Shown here: in pieces, positions 16,282 through 24,693 of the stretch
Numbering within the stretch: position 1 is the stretch's first letter
Layout of the letters: every line of letters starts with the position of its first letter
Source of the DNA: Clostridia bacterium
GTDB taxonomy: Bacteria > Bacillota > Peptococcia > DRI-13 > UBA5745
DNA length: 64,000 bases
Reading direction: 5' to 3'
Assembly (NCBI GenBank): GCA_018434325.1
Contig: JAHDPO010000007.1
Span: forward strand, 124,001 to 188,000
Notes under the pieces: model-generated
Database searches by the model: none
What the model was told of the DNA's origin: nothing
The model's input: only the letters and a program-made list of their open reading frames with translations
Program-made: the position numbers and the translations under genes

Positions 16282-17501
16282 CTGCAGAAATCAATAATCG
16301 AGAATACCGCCAACAGGTTTTAGCAGAGCTGATCAGAGAGCTGCATGACGGCAAAAACGTGGACGAAGTCAAAGAAAAGTTTGCCGCTGTTTTCGGCAAC
16401 GTATCTGCCGAGGAAATTGCTCAGGCCGAGCAGGCTCTGATCGAGGGAGGTTTGCCGGTAGCCGAAGTGCAGCGTCTTTGCGACGTCCATGCCGCGGTAT
16501 TCAAAGGCTCCATTAGCGAGATTCACCGGCCTGCGGATCCATCCCTTATTCCCGGTCATCCCGCCCATACATTGAAAGCAGAAAACCGGGCCATCGAAAA
16601 GCAGATTGAAAACATACGAGAAAAACTGGCGCTTCCCGCCGGCCCCGATAAAGCTCAGGCTTTGCAAGGCGAAGTGGCAAAGCTGGCGGCAATCGACTGC
16701 CATTACACGAAGAAAGAAAACCTTTTCTTCCCCTACATGGAGCAGTATGGCATCACCGCACCGCCTAAAGTCATGTGGGGGGTAGACGATGAGATCCGCC
16801 AAGCGCTCAAGGCCGTCAGAGCTAAATTGGCGGAAAGCGATATTCCCCTGCCGGAAGTGCTGGAAGCCCTGCTGAACAAGATCACTGAGATGATCTTTAA
16901 AGAAGAAAACATTATGCTGCCCATGCTGCTGGAAAACCTGACTCAGGATGAGTGGAAGATCATCGCCGGCGAAAGCCCCGAGCTGGGCTATTGTCTGATT
17001 GATAATGTACCTCTCTGGCAGCCGGCAGCAGATCAGGAGGCTCAGGCAGTGCGGCAGGAGCAGCAACAATCGCCGGCTCCCGGCATGATCACCTTGCCTA
17101 CGGGCATGCTGAAAGTGGAAGAGCTGACCCAGCTGCTGGACACCCTGCCCATCGATATCACCTTTGTGGACAAGGATGACACGGTGAAATACTTTTCTCA
17201 AAATGCCGAGCGGATCTTCCCCCGCACGAAAGCCATCATTGGCCGCCAAGTATCCAATTGCCATCCGCCGGCCAGCGTCCACATCGTGGAAAAGCTGGTG
17301 GAGGATTTTAAGGCGGGGCGTAAAGACCAGGAGGATTTCTGGATCAAGATGGGCGATAAATATATCCTGATCCGCTATTTTGCTCTGCGCAGCGACGCCG
17401 GCGAGTATTTGGGCGTGCTGGAAGTAACACAGAATATCCGGCCCCTTCAAGATATTCAGGGCGAAAAACGTTTGGTTAGCGATGAGGGTTCCGGCCATTG
17501 A
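16278..17501 (+). CDS. DUF438 / hemerythrin-like / PAS protein
   Basis: The 407-residue soluble protein has an N-terminal DUF438 helical domain (about 1-80). A hemerythrin-like bundle (about 90-240) has metal-type residues in HPAHTLKAEN, HYTKKENLFFPYME and EENIMLPMLLE. A C-terminal PAS domain (about 280-395) contains DITFVDKDDTVKYFSQ. Hemerythrin-type di-iron bundles bind oxygen or nitric oxide, so a redox-stress or NO role is plausible but not shown. Its start overlaps the DUF1858 gene. The operator upstream is shared with an ABC-transporter operon and a flavodoxin operon, which favours metal or redox control. A terminator follows. Confidence 0.85.
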   Translation: MTAEINNREYRQQVLAELIRELHDGKNVDEVKEKFAAVFGNVSAEEIAQAEQALIEGGLPVAEVQRLCDVHAAVFKGSISEIHRPADPSLIPGHPAHTLKAENRAIEKQIENIREKLALPAGPDKAQALQGEVAKLAAIDCHYTKKENLFFPYMEQYGITAPPKVMWGVDDEIRQALKAVRAKLAESDIPLPEVLEALLNKITEMIFKEENIMLPMLLENLTQDEWKIIAGESPELGYCLIDNVPLWQPAADQEAQAVRQEQQQSPAPGMITLPTGMLKVEELTQLLDTLPIDITFVDKDDTVKYFSQNAERIFPRTKAIIGRQVSNCHPPASVHIVEKLVEDFKAGRKDQEDFWIKMGDKYILIRYFALRSDAGEYLGVLEVTQNIRPLQDIQGEKRLVSDEGSGH

Positions 17502-17527
17502 CGACGGCTGAACAGCTATACCTTGAT

Positions 17528-17570
17528 AAAGATGGCTCCAGGCGGCAACCGACCGCAGGGGCCATCTTTT
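17528..17570 (+). terminator. Terminator after the DUF438 gene
   Basis: AAAGATGGCTCC (17528-17539) pairs with GGGGCCATCTTT across a GC-rich loop and ends in TTTT. Confidence 0.75.
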
Positions 17571-17589
17571 AAGGTGCTGGCCATTTTTA

Positions 17590-17736
17590 CGCAAAATTGC
17601 AAGTTTAAAGTGTGTCGTTCCTTTGGAATAGTGGGCATCTTCTCATTACGGCACTAAATACATCCGAATGCAGCCAAATATGGCCTAAAATGATGTGTAC
17701 CCCATATCAAGGACATTTTAAACTTGCAATTTTGCG
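17590..17736. repeat. 147-bp element bounded by 23-bp inverted repeats
   Basis: The left arm (17590-17612) reads CGCAAAATTGCAAGTTTAAA plus three bases. The right arm (17714-17736) is its reverse complement with one mismatch: CATTTTAAACTTGCAATTTT plus GCG. About 100 bases with no gene lie between. It has the form of a very small inverted-repeat element, or a large cruciform or RNA hairpin, inside the 443-bp gap between the DUF438 and flavodoxin genes. Confidence 0.65.
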
Positions 17737-17768
17737 CATTTTCCAGAGTTTCCATCTAAAAACTTGCT

Positions 17769-17808
17769 ATTAAAATGAAAAGAGGCGGTCAGCCGCAGCC
17801 GCCGCCTC
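17769..17808 (-). terminator. Terminator downstream of flavodoxin
   Basis: On the minus strand GAGGCGG ... CCGCCTC forms a GC-rich hairpin followed by TTTTCATTTTAAT. It lies about 135 bases after the flavodoxin stop. The stretch between (17813-17944) holds no gene, only loose repeats of an AAGGGTTT-like motif on the plus strand. Confidence 0.75.
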
Positions 17809-17944
17809 CTTCCAAAGGATGGATAAGAGGATTAAGGGTTTGTGAAGAGATGTAAAGGGTTTAAGTAAAAGGGTTAGGATAAAAGGGGTTGGACACGTGT
17901 TGTAAAGGGAGAGAGCTATTAAGGGGGGTTTCTTTATGGGGCTA

Positions 17945-18364
17945 TCAAAATTCCGCAAAGGCAGCGCCAAACTCTTTACAAGCAGCATCATCCGGCGCCT
18001 CCTGCTGAATAAAGCCTTCACCGTACACATTGGCTCCTGCGGCTTTCGTACGATCCTGCCAGGTACGCATCCACTCACCGTCGCCCCAGCCGTAGGAGCC
18101 GAAAAGGGCGACTTTTTTGCCGGCCAGCTTGCCTTCAATGGCAGCAAAGAAAGGTTCAAACTCTGATTCTTCCAATTCCTCCGCTCCCATGCTGGGGCAG
18201 CCGAAAGCGAATTTTTCATATTGATCAAGGACGTCGGCGCCCACCTGGTCAACGCTAAACAGGACGGCGGCAGCTCCTTTTTCTTTTATGCCGGCTTCAA
18301 TTCCTTTAGCCATGGCTTCCGTATTGCCTGTACCGCTCCAAAAAATAATTGCAGTAGTCATCAA
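17945..18364 (-). CDS. Flavodoxin
   Basis: The 139-residue protein has the flavodoxin fold. The FMN phosphate loop WSGTGNTEAMA lies near residue 10, an aromatic flavin-contact loop FGSYGWGDGEWM near 90, and a short-chain C-terminus. Flavodoxin replaces ferredoxin as a low-potential electron carrier when iron is scarce. It is the second gene after a DUF3793 gene (gap about 50 bases), and that operon carries two GTTAG-N6-CTAAC palindromes at its promoter. Two tandem ATGs begin it after a GAGGAGG site. Confidence 0.92.
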   Translation of the reverse strand: MMTTAIIFWSGTGNTEAMAKGIEAGIKEKGAAAVLFSVDQVGADVLDQYEKFAFGCPSMGAEELEESEFEPFFAAIEGKLAGKKVALFGSYGWGDGEWMRTWQDRTKAAGANVYGEGFIQQEAPDDAACKEFGAAFAEF

Positions 18365-18414
18365 AATCTCCTCCTCTATTTCTATGCTTGCTTATCATTC
18401 ATAGCTTTTATTCT

Positions 18415-18963
18415 TTAACTTGCCAAAGCTGGCAGTCCCTCTGTAAAAATACTGCCGCCGTTTTCAATGTGACGGAGCAAGGTGCTGCGGCAACGGGCGT
18501 ATTCGGCAAACAGAGCCGCTGCTTCCTCTACGTCGCCAAAGACCTTCCATTGGCCGCAGAGCTTGCAATCTTCTCTGCATTCCATAAAACCGATGACATC
18601 CTCCGGCGGATATCCCAGAAAAAAACCGATCTCATGGGGAAAATCCTTGGATTCATGAAAGCGCTGCCGCAAAAAGCTCAACAAATCCCGCCAATGGCTT
18701 TCCACAGGATAGCCCATTTCTTTGAGGGGCCGGCGTACCTCCTGGCAGTCCAGAGCGGCGCCAAGCATATCCGGGTGATAAATAAGGGTTAATGGCGTTT
18801 CATTGCGCCAGCGCAAGCGAAAAATATGAAAGCCTCTCTGCCGCAGCAACTGCCAGGGGCAATTCTTCGGCAGATTCTTTTCTGCCAGCAGCGCAGCCGG
18901 CTTCTTGCAAAACAATACCGGTGCACAGTGATGAGCTAAAAGTGTTTCAAACTGCCGGTCCAA
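18415..18963 (-). CDS. DUF3793-family protein upstream of flavodoxin
   Basis: The 182-residue protein matches DUF3793: HHCAPVLFCKKPAALL near the start, a central IYHPDMLGAAL, and the conserved FPHEIGFFLGYPPEDVIGF with a downstream CKLCGQWKVF. The function is unknown; in Clostridia the family often neighbours flavodoxin and ferrous-iron transport genes. The start is a TTG preceded by GAGGAGGG at 7 bases. The conserved cysteines could bind metal (inference). It is the first gene of the flavodoxin operon. Confidence 0.82.
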   Translation of the reverse strand: MDRQFETLLAHHCAPVLFCKKPAALLAEKNLPKNCPWQLLRQRGFHIFRLRWRNETPLTLIYHPDMLGAALDCQEVRRPLKEMGYPVESHWRDLLSFLRQRFHESKDFPHEIGFFLGYPPEDVIGFMECREDCKLCGQWKVFGDVEEAAALFAEYARCRSTLLRHIENGGSIFTEGLPALAS

Positions 18964-19068
18964 GCTGCTTCCCTCCTCTGGTTTGAACGGGTCGCCGGCT
19001 GAATTTGACAGCGACCAGGTTTAAGTAGTACGGATTTACCTAATGGTACGGATTTTCACCAGACTATA

Positions 19069-19084
19069 GTTAGTTATAGCTAAC
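19069..19084. promoter_or_regulatory. GTTAG-N6-CTAAC operator (copy 4), leader of DUF3793-flavodoxin operon
   Basis: GTTAGTTATAGCTAAC is the same dyad, located about 50 bases downstream of copy 5 in the direction of transcription. The two together could allow cooperative repression. Confidence 0.68.
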
Positions 19085-19130
19085 CAAAGGTTAAAAAAAT
19101 ATAGGGTTAACCTTATTAAGTTTTATTTCT

Positions 19131-19184
19131 TAGTTAGCATTAGCTAACTATCTGTAGTATAAATCCTCTCTCTCAAAAAGTCAA
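19131..19184 (-). promoter_or_regulatory. Promoter plus GTTAG-N6-CTAAC operator (copy 5) for DUF3793-flavodoxin
   Basis: On the minus strand TTGACT (19179-19184) and TATACT (19156-19161) are 17 bases apart. The perfect 20-bp palindrome TAGTTAGCATTAGCTAACTA (19131-19150) covers the expected transcript start, the same geometry as at the DUF1858 promoter. Confidence 0.8.
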
Positions 19185-19261
19185 GACTTAATCTTCGATT
19201 TTTTGAGCCTTTTTTGTCCTCACTTTTAAGCTCCTTTTGGCCTGTCTTTGAGGCGCCTTTT

Positions 19262-19798
19262 TTACCCGGCTATAGCCTGAAAGCGGCAGACTCTGTCGCC
19301 GTTGGCCCAGCAGTCAATTTCCCGCACATGGTACGGCTTGCCGGTATAGGCCTCAAGAATGCCGGCAATAAAGCCTTCATCATAATAACAAACAGTTTCA
19401 TCGGTAATCGGCAGGCCGCTGCAATCCAGGTCCTCGGCTACAGTAAGAACGATTTCTCCCGTCGCTTCATTAAAATCTTCCATACGCAAAATACCGATTC
19501 TTAATTCCTTCAGCGTCTTTTGCAGGCTGGCCACGAAGGTATTAAATTCAACAGCCAGGTCCAATACGTGCCCGGCAAATTCTCTGCCCGCCAAATAGCC
19601 GGCCTGGCGGAAATGGTCGTTGGCCTTTTCATTGCCGTAGGCCTTGCTTAGCACATCCAGCATGGTATACTGCATCAAACGGTAAACCAGCACAGGCATT
19701 TCCTCACCCAAAGTCTCACGGCCTTTTTTGATATCGCCCAGGCTCTCCCAGGTAAAGGTATTGTGGTTAGGCTCCTGTCTTTGTATGGCAGCGGTCAT
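19262..19798 (-). CDS. V4R-domain (4-vinyl reductase-like) small-molecule sensor protein
   Basis: The 178-residue protein carries a V4R domain: MQYTMLDVLSKAYG, an AGYLAGREFAGHVL helix, and the C-terminal signature YHVREIDCWANGDRVCRF with two cysteines. V4R domains are ligand- or metal-binding modules seen in signalling and heme-associated proteins; the ligand here is unknown. The start is put at 19798 because AGGAGGG lies 9 bases upstream; the earlier ATG at 19825 would sit inside the preceding gene. It follows a GGDEF/HD-GYP sensor gene by 14 bases, suggesting it supplies input to cyclic-di-GMP signalling (inference). Confidence 0.8.
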   Translation of the reverse strand: MTAAIQRQEPNHNTFTWESLGDIKKGRETLGEEMPVLVYRLMQYTMLDVLSKAYGNEKANDHFRQAGYLAGREFAGHVLDLAVEFNTFVASLQKTLKELRIGILRMEDFNEATGEIVLTVAEDLDCSGLPITDETVCYYDEGFIAGILEAYTGKPYHVREIDCWANGDRVCRFQAIAG

Positions 19799-19812
19799 AT
19801 CAGCGATCCCTC

Positions 19813-22584
19813 CTATAGCAGACATTCTTCTTCACTGGTGATGATTTCGATTAAAAGACTGGCCGTCAGCGGATCAAACTGCTTGCCCGCATTTCTTCTT
19901 AGCTCCATCAGAGCTTCCTTCTTGCTCATGGCCTGACGGTAGACGCGATGATTGGTCATAGCGTCAAAAGCGTCTACCACCGCAAGGATGCGGCAGGCAA
20001 GGGGGATTTCTTCTTCCCTTAACCCCCGCGGATAGCCTTGACCATCCCAGCGCTCGTGATGGGATAAGATCAGATCCGCGATTGAAGCCAGTTCCGGCGT
20101 GGCCTGGGCAATCCGGTAACCGATTTCCGGGTGGCACTTCATCTCATCCCATTCCTCAGGCGTAAGCAGGCCGGGTTTTTGCAGGATACTGGGATTGATG
20201 CTGACTTTGCCGATATCATGCAGCAGGGCCAGCAAAGAAAGCTCATCCATCTCTTTGGAGGAAAGCCGCAGCTCCTTGCCGATTGCGTGGCAATAGGTTT
20301 CAAGCCGTTTGGAATGGGCCTCGGTTTCGTTGCTCTTTTCGTAGAGGGTAGCCAGCAGCGTACTGATAATGGCATTGCGGTAGCTCTTGCCTTCCAATAG
20401 CTTTTGCTGGTACATATTTTTCTCGCCCTGCAGCATGGCGGCCCGGATGCTGCCTTCCTCCCGGTCCTTGCAGGCGCAGCCAAGGGACAAGCTAAGAGTC
20501 AAGCTGCTGCCCTCAATGAAGATTGGGGTATCCTTGATTTCTCTGATGACCCTTTCCGCCGTCTCCAGACTTGTGCCGGGCATCAGGATCATAAATTCAT
20601 CGCCGCCCCAGCGGGCGGCCACAGCCTCTGCCTTGCAGTGGCTTTTCATGAGATCCGCCACATTCTTCAACAGAGCATCACCGGCTTTATGGCCGAATAC
20701 GTCATTGGTGATTTTCAGGCCGTTAACGTCAGCTATGATCACGGCAACCGGCAGGTGTTCCGGCCCCTCCAGGCGGGCTATCGCTTCTTCAAGGTAATGT
20801 CGGTTATAAAGGCCGGTCAAAGCGTCGTGGTAGCTTAAATATTCGATTTGTCTGTTGTGCTCTTTTTCGTCGCTGACATCCCGAAATACCATCACGACGC
20901 CAAAGGTTTTCCCGTCATCCGCTATAATAGGGGCGGCGCTGTCGGCAATAGGGATATATTCTCCCCGGCGGTTTTCCAGCTCCGTATGGTTGGCCAGGCC
21001 GATAATCAGCCCGCTGTCCAGCACCTTCTGTATGGGATTCTCCACCGGCTCGCCTGTCTCTTCATTGCGCAGGACAAAGACCTCTGCAAAGGATTTACCC
21101 ATGGCTGTGTCCTTATCCCAGCCCGTTATTTGCTCGCCTATGTTATTTAAACCGGTAATCAAGCCCAGATTATCTGTTGTAACCACACCGTCGCCGATGG
21201 ATTGCAGGGTTGTCCGCAAAAGCTCCTTTTCCTGCAACAGCTGATTGCGATAACTCTCCCGGTCCGTAACATCAAAAAATATGGCATAAAATAATCTGCT
21301 TTCGCCGTCCCGGATCACGGAGGCATAAACATCAAACAGCCTGGTTTCCCCGCTCTTAAGGCGGTGAGGGGCAGCTGAAAACAGCAATCCGCCCTTTGAT
21401 TCGGCATTGATCCTTTCAGCCAATATTTCGGCAGGCAGCAGGTTGAAGTGATTAATATTTTGCCCCAGGACTTCTTCTCTTGCATAGCCGAAATAATTTA
21501 ATATAGCAGGATTGGTCTCCAGAATGATACCGGTTACGGCGTCAAAAACAATCTTGAGGGCGCTGTGCTGGTCGAACATGGCCTTAAGGCGCTGGGCCAG
21601 CAGGTGGCTGCGCAGCTGCTCTTCCTCCAGCTTCCTCCTGCTGAAAAGCAGCATAATGAATACGGCGCAAACCAGTGCGGCAGTCAGCAAGATGGCTGCG
21701 GCGCCGGTGCGAATCACGCTTAAAAATACCTGTTCCGAATGCAGCAGCACATCGGGCCCCCGCACAAAAGAAACCAGACGCCAGCTGTTATGCTCCAATT
21801 CAGCCGCCGACACGAAATAGACCTCGCCATTACGGATAAAGGTGGCGCTGTCGATATCCGGGCTGTCGATAATTGCAGCAATCCGGTCAATATCCTCCGG
21901 GCTTAAGCCATAAGCAGCCAAATTGGCAAAGAGATTGCCGGACTGCTCCGGAGCATAGGTATTAAAAAAGATATCGCCATCGCCGGTAATAAAACTGCTT
22001 TGAACGTCCTGATAAACGGCGCTTTCTCTAGCCCCCGCCAGCAGGCCCTCCACCTGTATATGAGTATATAGGGCAGCCCCGGAGTGGCCTTGCTCATCCA
22101 GGGGGATGATAACGGAAAAATACTGTCCCGCCAAAGACTGATCCCGGCAAAAAGCGCCTACCAGTTTTTCGCCCCGCAGCAGCCGGCTATAAGCGTCTTC
22201 TCCATCGAGAGGAACCAGTGCAGACAGCGCTCCCGCCGCCACTTCTTCGCCGGAGGCATAAGAAATAACATAGGCAGGATTAGCACTGTTCAGCTCATCC
22301 AAAAAGGCCCGGTATTCATTATCATCGGCCAACCGAAGCATAGCTCCTGCCATTTCCATGGCGTCGCTTGCAGCGGTGATAGCCTGATCGATTTGCAAAA
22401 CATTGCTCCGAATATGAATGTTCAGACTGTCGGTGATCATCTGCTGAAACTCCTCATCCAGATGCCGCTTTTCCTGGACGAAAAGCAACAGGATGGCCGC
22501 CGCAAATACGAGGATAGATAGCACCAGCACACCAACCGACCTTTTCCTCAATATCGGACCAATCTTTTCCTTTATACTCCCCAA
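19813..22584 (-). CDS. Membrane sensor with two PAS, GGDEF and HD-GYP domains
   Basis: The 923-residue protein has a first membrane helix (about 16-36), a large outside sensor region, a second helix (about 288-310), two PAS domains (about 345-440 and 455-560), and a GGDEF domain with intact GGDEF near 659. A C-terminal HD-GYP domain has HDIGK near 790 and HHERWDGQGYP near 849. HD-GYP enzymes hydrolyse cyclic di-GMP, so both synthesis and breakdown sites look intact. The start is a TTG with GAAGGGA upstream. The V4R gene follows by 14 bases. This is the second large cyclic-di-GMP enzyme in the first 23 kb. Confidence 0.9.
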   Translation of the reverse strand: MGSIKEKIGPILRKRSVGVLVLSILVFAAAILLLFVQEKRHLDEEFQQMITDSLNIHIRSNVLQIDQAITAASDAMEMAGAMLRLADDNEYRAFLDELNSANPAYVISYASGEEVAAGALSALVPLDGEDAYSRLLRGEKLVGAFCRDQSLAGQYFSVIIPLDEQGHSGAALYTHIQVEGLLAGARESAVYQDVQSSFITGDGDIFFNTYAPEQSGNLFANLAAYGLSPEDIDRIAAIIDSPDIDSATFIRNGEVYFVSAAELEHNSWRLVSFVRGPDVLLHSEQVFLSVIRTGAAAILLTAALVCAVFIMLLFSRRKLEEEQLRSHLLAQRLKAMFDQHSALKIVFDAVTGIILETNPAILNYFGYAREEVLGQNINHFNLLPAEILAERINAESKGGLLFSAAPHRLKSGETRLFDVYASVIRDGESRLFYAIFFDVTDRESYRNQLLQEKELLRTTLQSIGDGVVTTDNLGLITGLNNIGEQITGWDKDTAMGKSFAEVFVLRNEETGEPVENPIQKVLDSGLIIGLANHTELENRRGEYIPIADSAAPIIADDGKTFGVVMVFRDVSDEKEHNRQIEYLSYHDALTGLYNRHYLEEAIARLEGPEHLPVAVIIADVNGLKITNDVFGHKAGDALLKNVADLMKSHCKAEAVAARWGGDEFMILMPGTSLETAERVIREIKDTPIFIEGSSLTLSLSLGCACKDREEGSIRAAMLQGEKNMYQQKLLEGKSYRNAIISTLLATLYEKSNETEAHSKRLETYCHAIGKELRLSSKEMDELSLLALLHDIGKVSINPSILQKPGLLTPEEWDEMKCHPEIGYRIAQATPELASIADLILSHHERWDGQGYPRGLREEEIPLACRILAVVDAFDAMTNHRVYRQAMSKKEALMELRRNAGKQFDPLTASLLIEIITSEEECLL

Positions 22585-22619
22585 ATCAAACTTCCCTTCA
22601 ACAACTGATTCCGGTTGGT

Positions 22620-23648
22620 CTATTTTACCATAAAATCGGCAAGGGTGTCGACGAAATAATCCAGATCCTCCCGGGCTATCTCATTTGAAGTCACAAAACG
22701 AAAGCCCCGCTGGCCGCCCTCATTGATTTTAATACCTTTCTCCAGCAGCTTTGCCGGCAGTGCTTCGATAATCTCCGGAGAGCGGTTCAGCTTGCAAAAT
22801 ACCATATTGATCTGTACGGAATCCGCTTCGACTTCAACTCCCTCCAGTTCAGCCAGCCTCTTTGCCAGATATTTGGCATTGTCGTGATCCGCCGGCAAAC
22901 GCTTGATCATTTCTTCCAAAGCGATAATGCCGGCCGCCGCCAAAATGCCGCATTGCCGCATACCGCCGCCCAGCATTTTACGGTATTTTCTGGCCTTGGC
23001 TATGGTAGCCTGATCACCGGCCAGCAAAGAGCCCACCGGCGCAGCCAGGCCTTTGGAAAGACAGCAGGACAAGGTATCGCAGTTTTTAGCGATTTCCTTG
23101 ACGTCAACCCCAAGGGCTGCGGCGGCGTTAAACACCCGGGCTCCATCCAAATGCAGGGCGATCCCCCGCTGGCCGGCCAGGCTGTAAATCTCCTCCATTA
23201 CCTCCACAGGAACTAACCGGCCGTTCCCCAAGGCGTTTTCCAGGCAGATGAGGGCTGTCCGGGGTTGGTGGATGTCTTGGGGACGAATGGCCTGCTCGAT
23301 CATAGCCGGATCATAGATGCCCCCGGGAAAGGATAAGGCTCTCAGATTGGCGCCGGACAATACCGCTACCGCCCCCACTTCATGTACAAAAATATGGCAG
23401 TCGGCGCTGAGAATCACCTCGTCTCCCCGGCTGGTATGGCACATCACACCGATCTGGTTGGCCATGGTGCCCGAAGGCAGAAACAAAGCCGCTTCTTTGC
23501 CCAGCATAGACGCCCCCAGCTCTTCCAGGCGGTTTACCGTAGGATCATCTCCATAAACGTCGTCACCCACCGCAGCAGTATACATGGCCTCCCGCATCTG
23601 CTGAGTGGGCTGGGTCACCGTATCGCTTCTTAAATCAATATATCTCAT
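22620..23648 (-). CDS. ltaE: Low-specificity threonine aldolase
   Basis: The 342-residue PLP enzyme has [18 protein letters not shown] at the start, [23 protein letters not shown], and the lysine motif [12 protein letters not shown] (lysine near 194). It cleaves threonine or allo-threonine to glycine and acetaldehyde. The start is the ATG at 23648, with GAAGGAG and GGGAG upstream; an upstream in-frame ATG lacks a site. It ends about 35 bases before the next gene's start, and it has its own promoter overlapping the terminator of dapF. Confidence 0.9.
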   Translation of the reverse strand: MRYIDLRSDTVTQPTQQMREAMYTAAVGDDVYGDDPTVNRLEELGASMLGKEAALFLPSGTMANQIGVMCHTSRGDEVILSADCHIFVHEVGAVAVLSGANLRALSFPGGIYDPAMIEQAIRPQDIHQPRTALICLENALGNGRLVPVEVMEEIYSLAGQRGIALHLDGARVFNAAAALGVDVKEIAKNCDTLSCCLSKGLAAPVGSLLAGDQATIAKARKYRKMLGGGMRQCGILAAAGIIALEEMIKRLPADHDNAKYLAKRLAELEGVEVEADSVQINMVFCKLNRSPEIIEALPAKLLEKGIKINEGGQRGFRFVTSNEIAREDLDYFVDTLADFMVK

Positions 23649-23676
23649 TTTCTCCCGTCTCCTTCCGTCTCGTTTC

Positions 23677-23706
23677 ATTATACCAAAAAGAGGTCTTCAG
23701 CGGCAA
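23677..23706 (-). promoter_or_regulatory. Promoter for threonine aldolase, overlapping the dapF terminator
   Basis: TATAAT (23677-23682) and a weaker -35 TTGCCG (23701-23706) are 18 bases apart on the minus strand. The -35 falls in the loop side of the dapF terminator hairpin, and the transcript would start about 20 bases before the gene. Confidence 0.55.
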
Positions 23707-23730
23707 CCTCCGGTCGCTGCTAAGACCCCT
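23685..23730 (-). terminator. Terminator after dapF
   Basis: On the minus strand a hairpin with arms GGGGTCTTAGCAGCG and CGCTGAAGACCTC is followed by TTTTT. It separates dapF from ltaE. Confidence 0.75.
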
Positions 23731-23761
23731 TTCCCTATGCTTCACTATACTTTATGTCTGT

Positions 23762-24631
23762 TTATTTCTGCCGGAGCTTTTCAATCTGTGCCATAATCCA
23801 AGGGCTGTATTCGCCGTCACAGATGAACTCGGCTTTACCTTCCATTACTACGTCATATTCGGGACTGAGACTGATCTGCAGGATACCGCCTTCCGCCGTC
23901 ACCTGAACCTGAGAATCGAGCAGGCCCAAGAGGTTGCCGGCCACCACGGAAGCACAGCTGCCGGTGCCGCAGGCCAGGGTATGATGGGCGCCTCGCTCCC
24001 AGGTTTTGATTTTAATATGATTGCGGCCGACCACTTGAATGAAATTGATATTCATTCCTTCCGGAAATACCGGATGCCATTCCATCTGGCTGCCTAAATC
24101 ATCTATATCAAAATTATCCAGATCATCCACCACAATTACGCAATGGGGCACGCCCAGGCGCATGACCGTCACCATCAGCAGCCGCCCTCCCACTTCCAGA
24201 GGTTCCAGCATCACTGGGTCTCCCAAAAGGGTAGTGGGTACTTTTTTGCTGTCAAACTGGGGCCGGCCGATGGCCACTGTGATCGTATCTACCTTGCCCT
24301 GCTGATCCAGCTTAAGCTCAATGTTTTTTATGCCGTCGGAAGTCTCCACGCTAAATAAAGGCTGCTTAACCAGACCCTTTTCGTAGACAAATTTAGCAAA
24401 GCAGCGGCTGCCGTTGCCGCACATTTCACCTGCCGTGCCGTCGGAGTTGTAATAAACCATTCTCACATCGGCGGTCTCGCTGGGCAATGCCACCATGATG
24501 CCGTCGCCGCCCACGCCGAAGTGGCGGTCGCAGACAACCTTGGCTAAGGAGCTGTAATCCGGCAGCTCCTGGTGGAAGCCATCAAACAGGGAAAAGTCAT
24601 TGCCGGCCCCATGCATTTTTGAAAATTTCAT
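23762..24631 (-). CDS. dapF: Diaminopimelate epimerase
   Basis: The 289-residue protein begins MKFSKMHGAGNDF and has both catalytic cysteine motifs: MCGNGSRCFAKF (about 71) and ACGTGSCASV (about 220). It converts LL- to meso-diaminopimelate for lysine and peptidoglycan. A meso-DAP dehydrogenase gene lies 5 kb away, beyond a liv operon, so the organism may use two DAP routes. It is downstream of livF by about 60 bases, a gap that holds a 17-bp tandem duplication. Confidence 0.95.
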   Translation of the reverse strand: MKFSKMHGAGNDFSLFDGFHQELPDYSSLAKVVCDRHFGVGGDGIMVALPSETADVRMVYYNSDGTAGEMCGNGSRCFAKFVYEKGLVKQPLFSVETSDGIKNIELKLDQQGKVDTITVAIGRPQFDSKKVPTTLLGDPVMLEPLEVGGRLLMVTVMRLGVPHCVIVVDDLDNFDIDDLGSQMEWHPVFPEGMNINFIQVVGRNHIKIKTWERGAHHTLACGTGSCASVVAGNLLGLLDSQVQVTAEGGILQISLSPEYDVVMEGKAEFICDGEYSPWIMAQIEKLRQK

Positions 24632-24650
24632 TGCAGGTTCCTTCCTCTCT

Positions 24651-24684
24651 TGCCTTAAAGATCTTGGTGCCTTAAAGATCTTGA
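24651..24684. repeat. 17-bp tandem duplication between dapF and livF
   Basis: TGCCTTAAAGATCTTGG (24651-24667) is repeated immediately with one change at the last base. It lies in the 62-base gap upstream of dapF and probably arose by slippage. Confidence 0.75.
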
Positions 24685-24693
24685 TACTAAACC

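Noticed and set aside
16320-17594. A 424-codon minus-strand frame across the DUF438 gene
   Set aside because: Antisense to a gene with clear hemerythrin and PAS motifs; no ribosome site.
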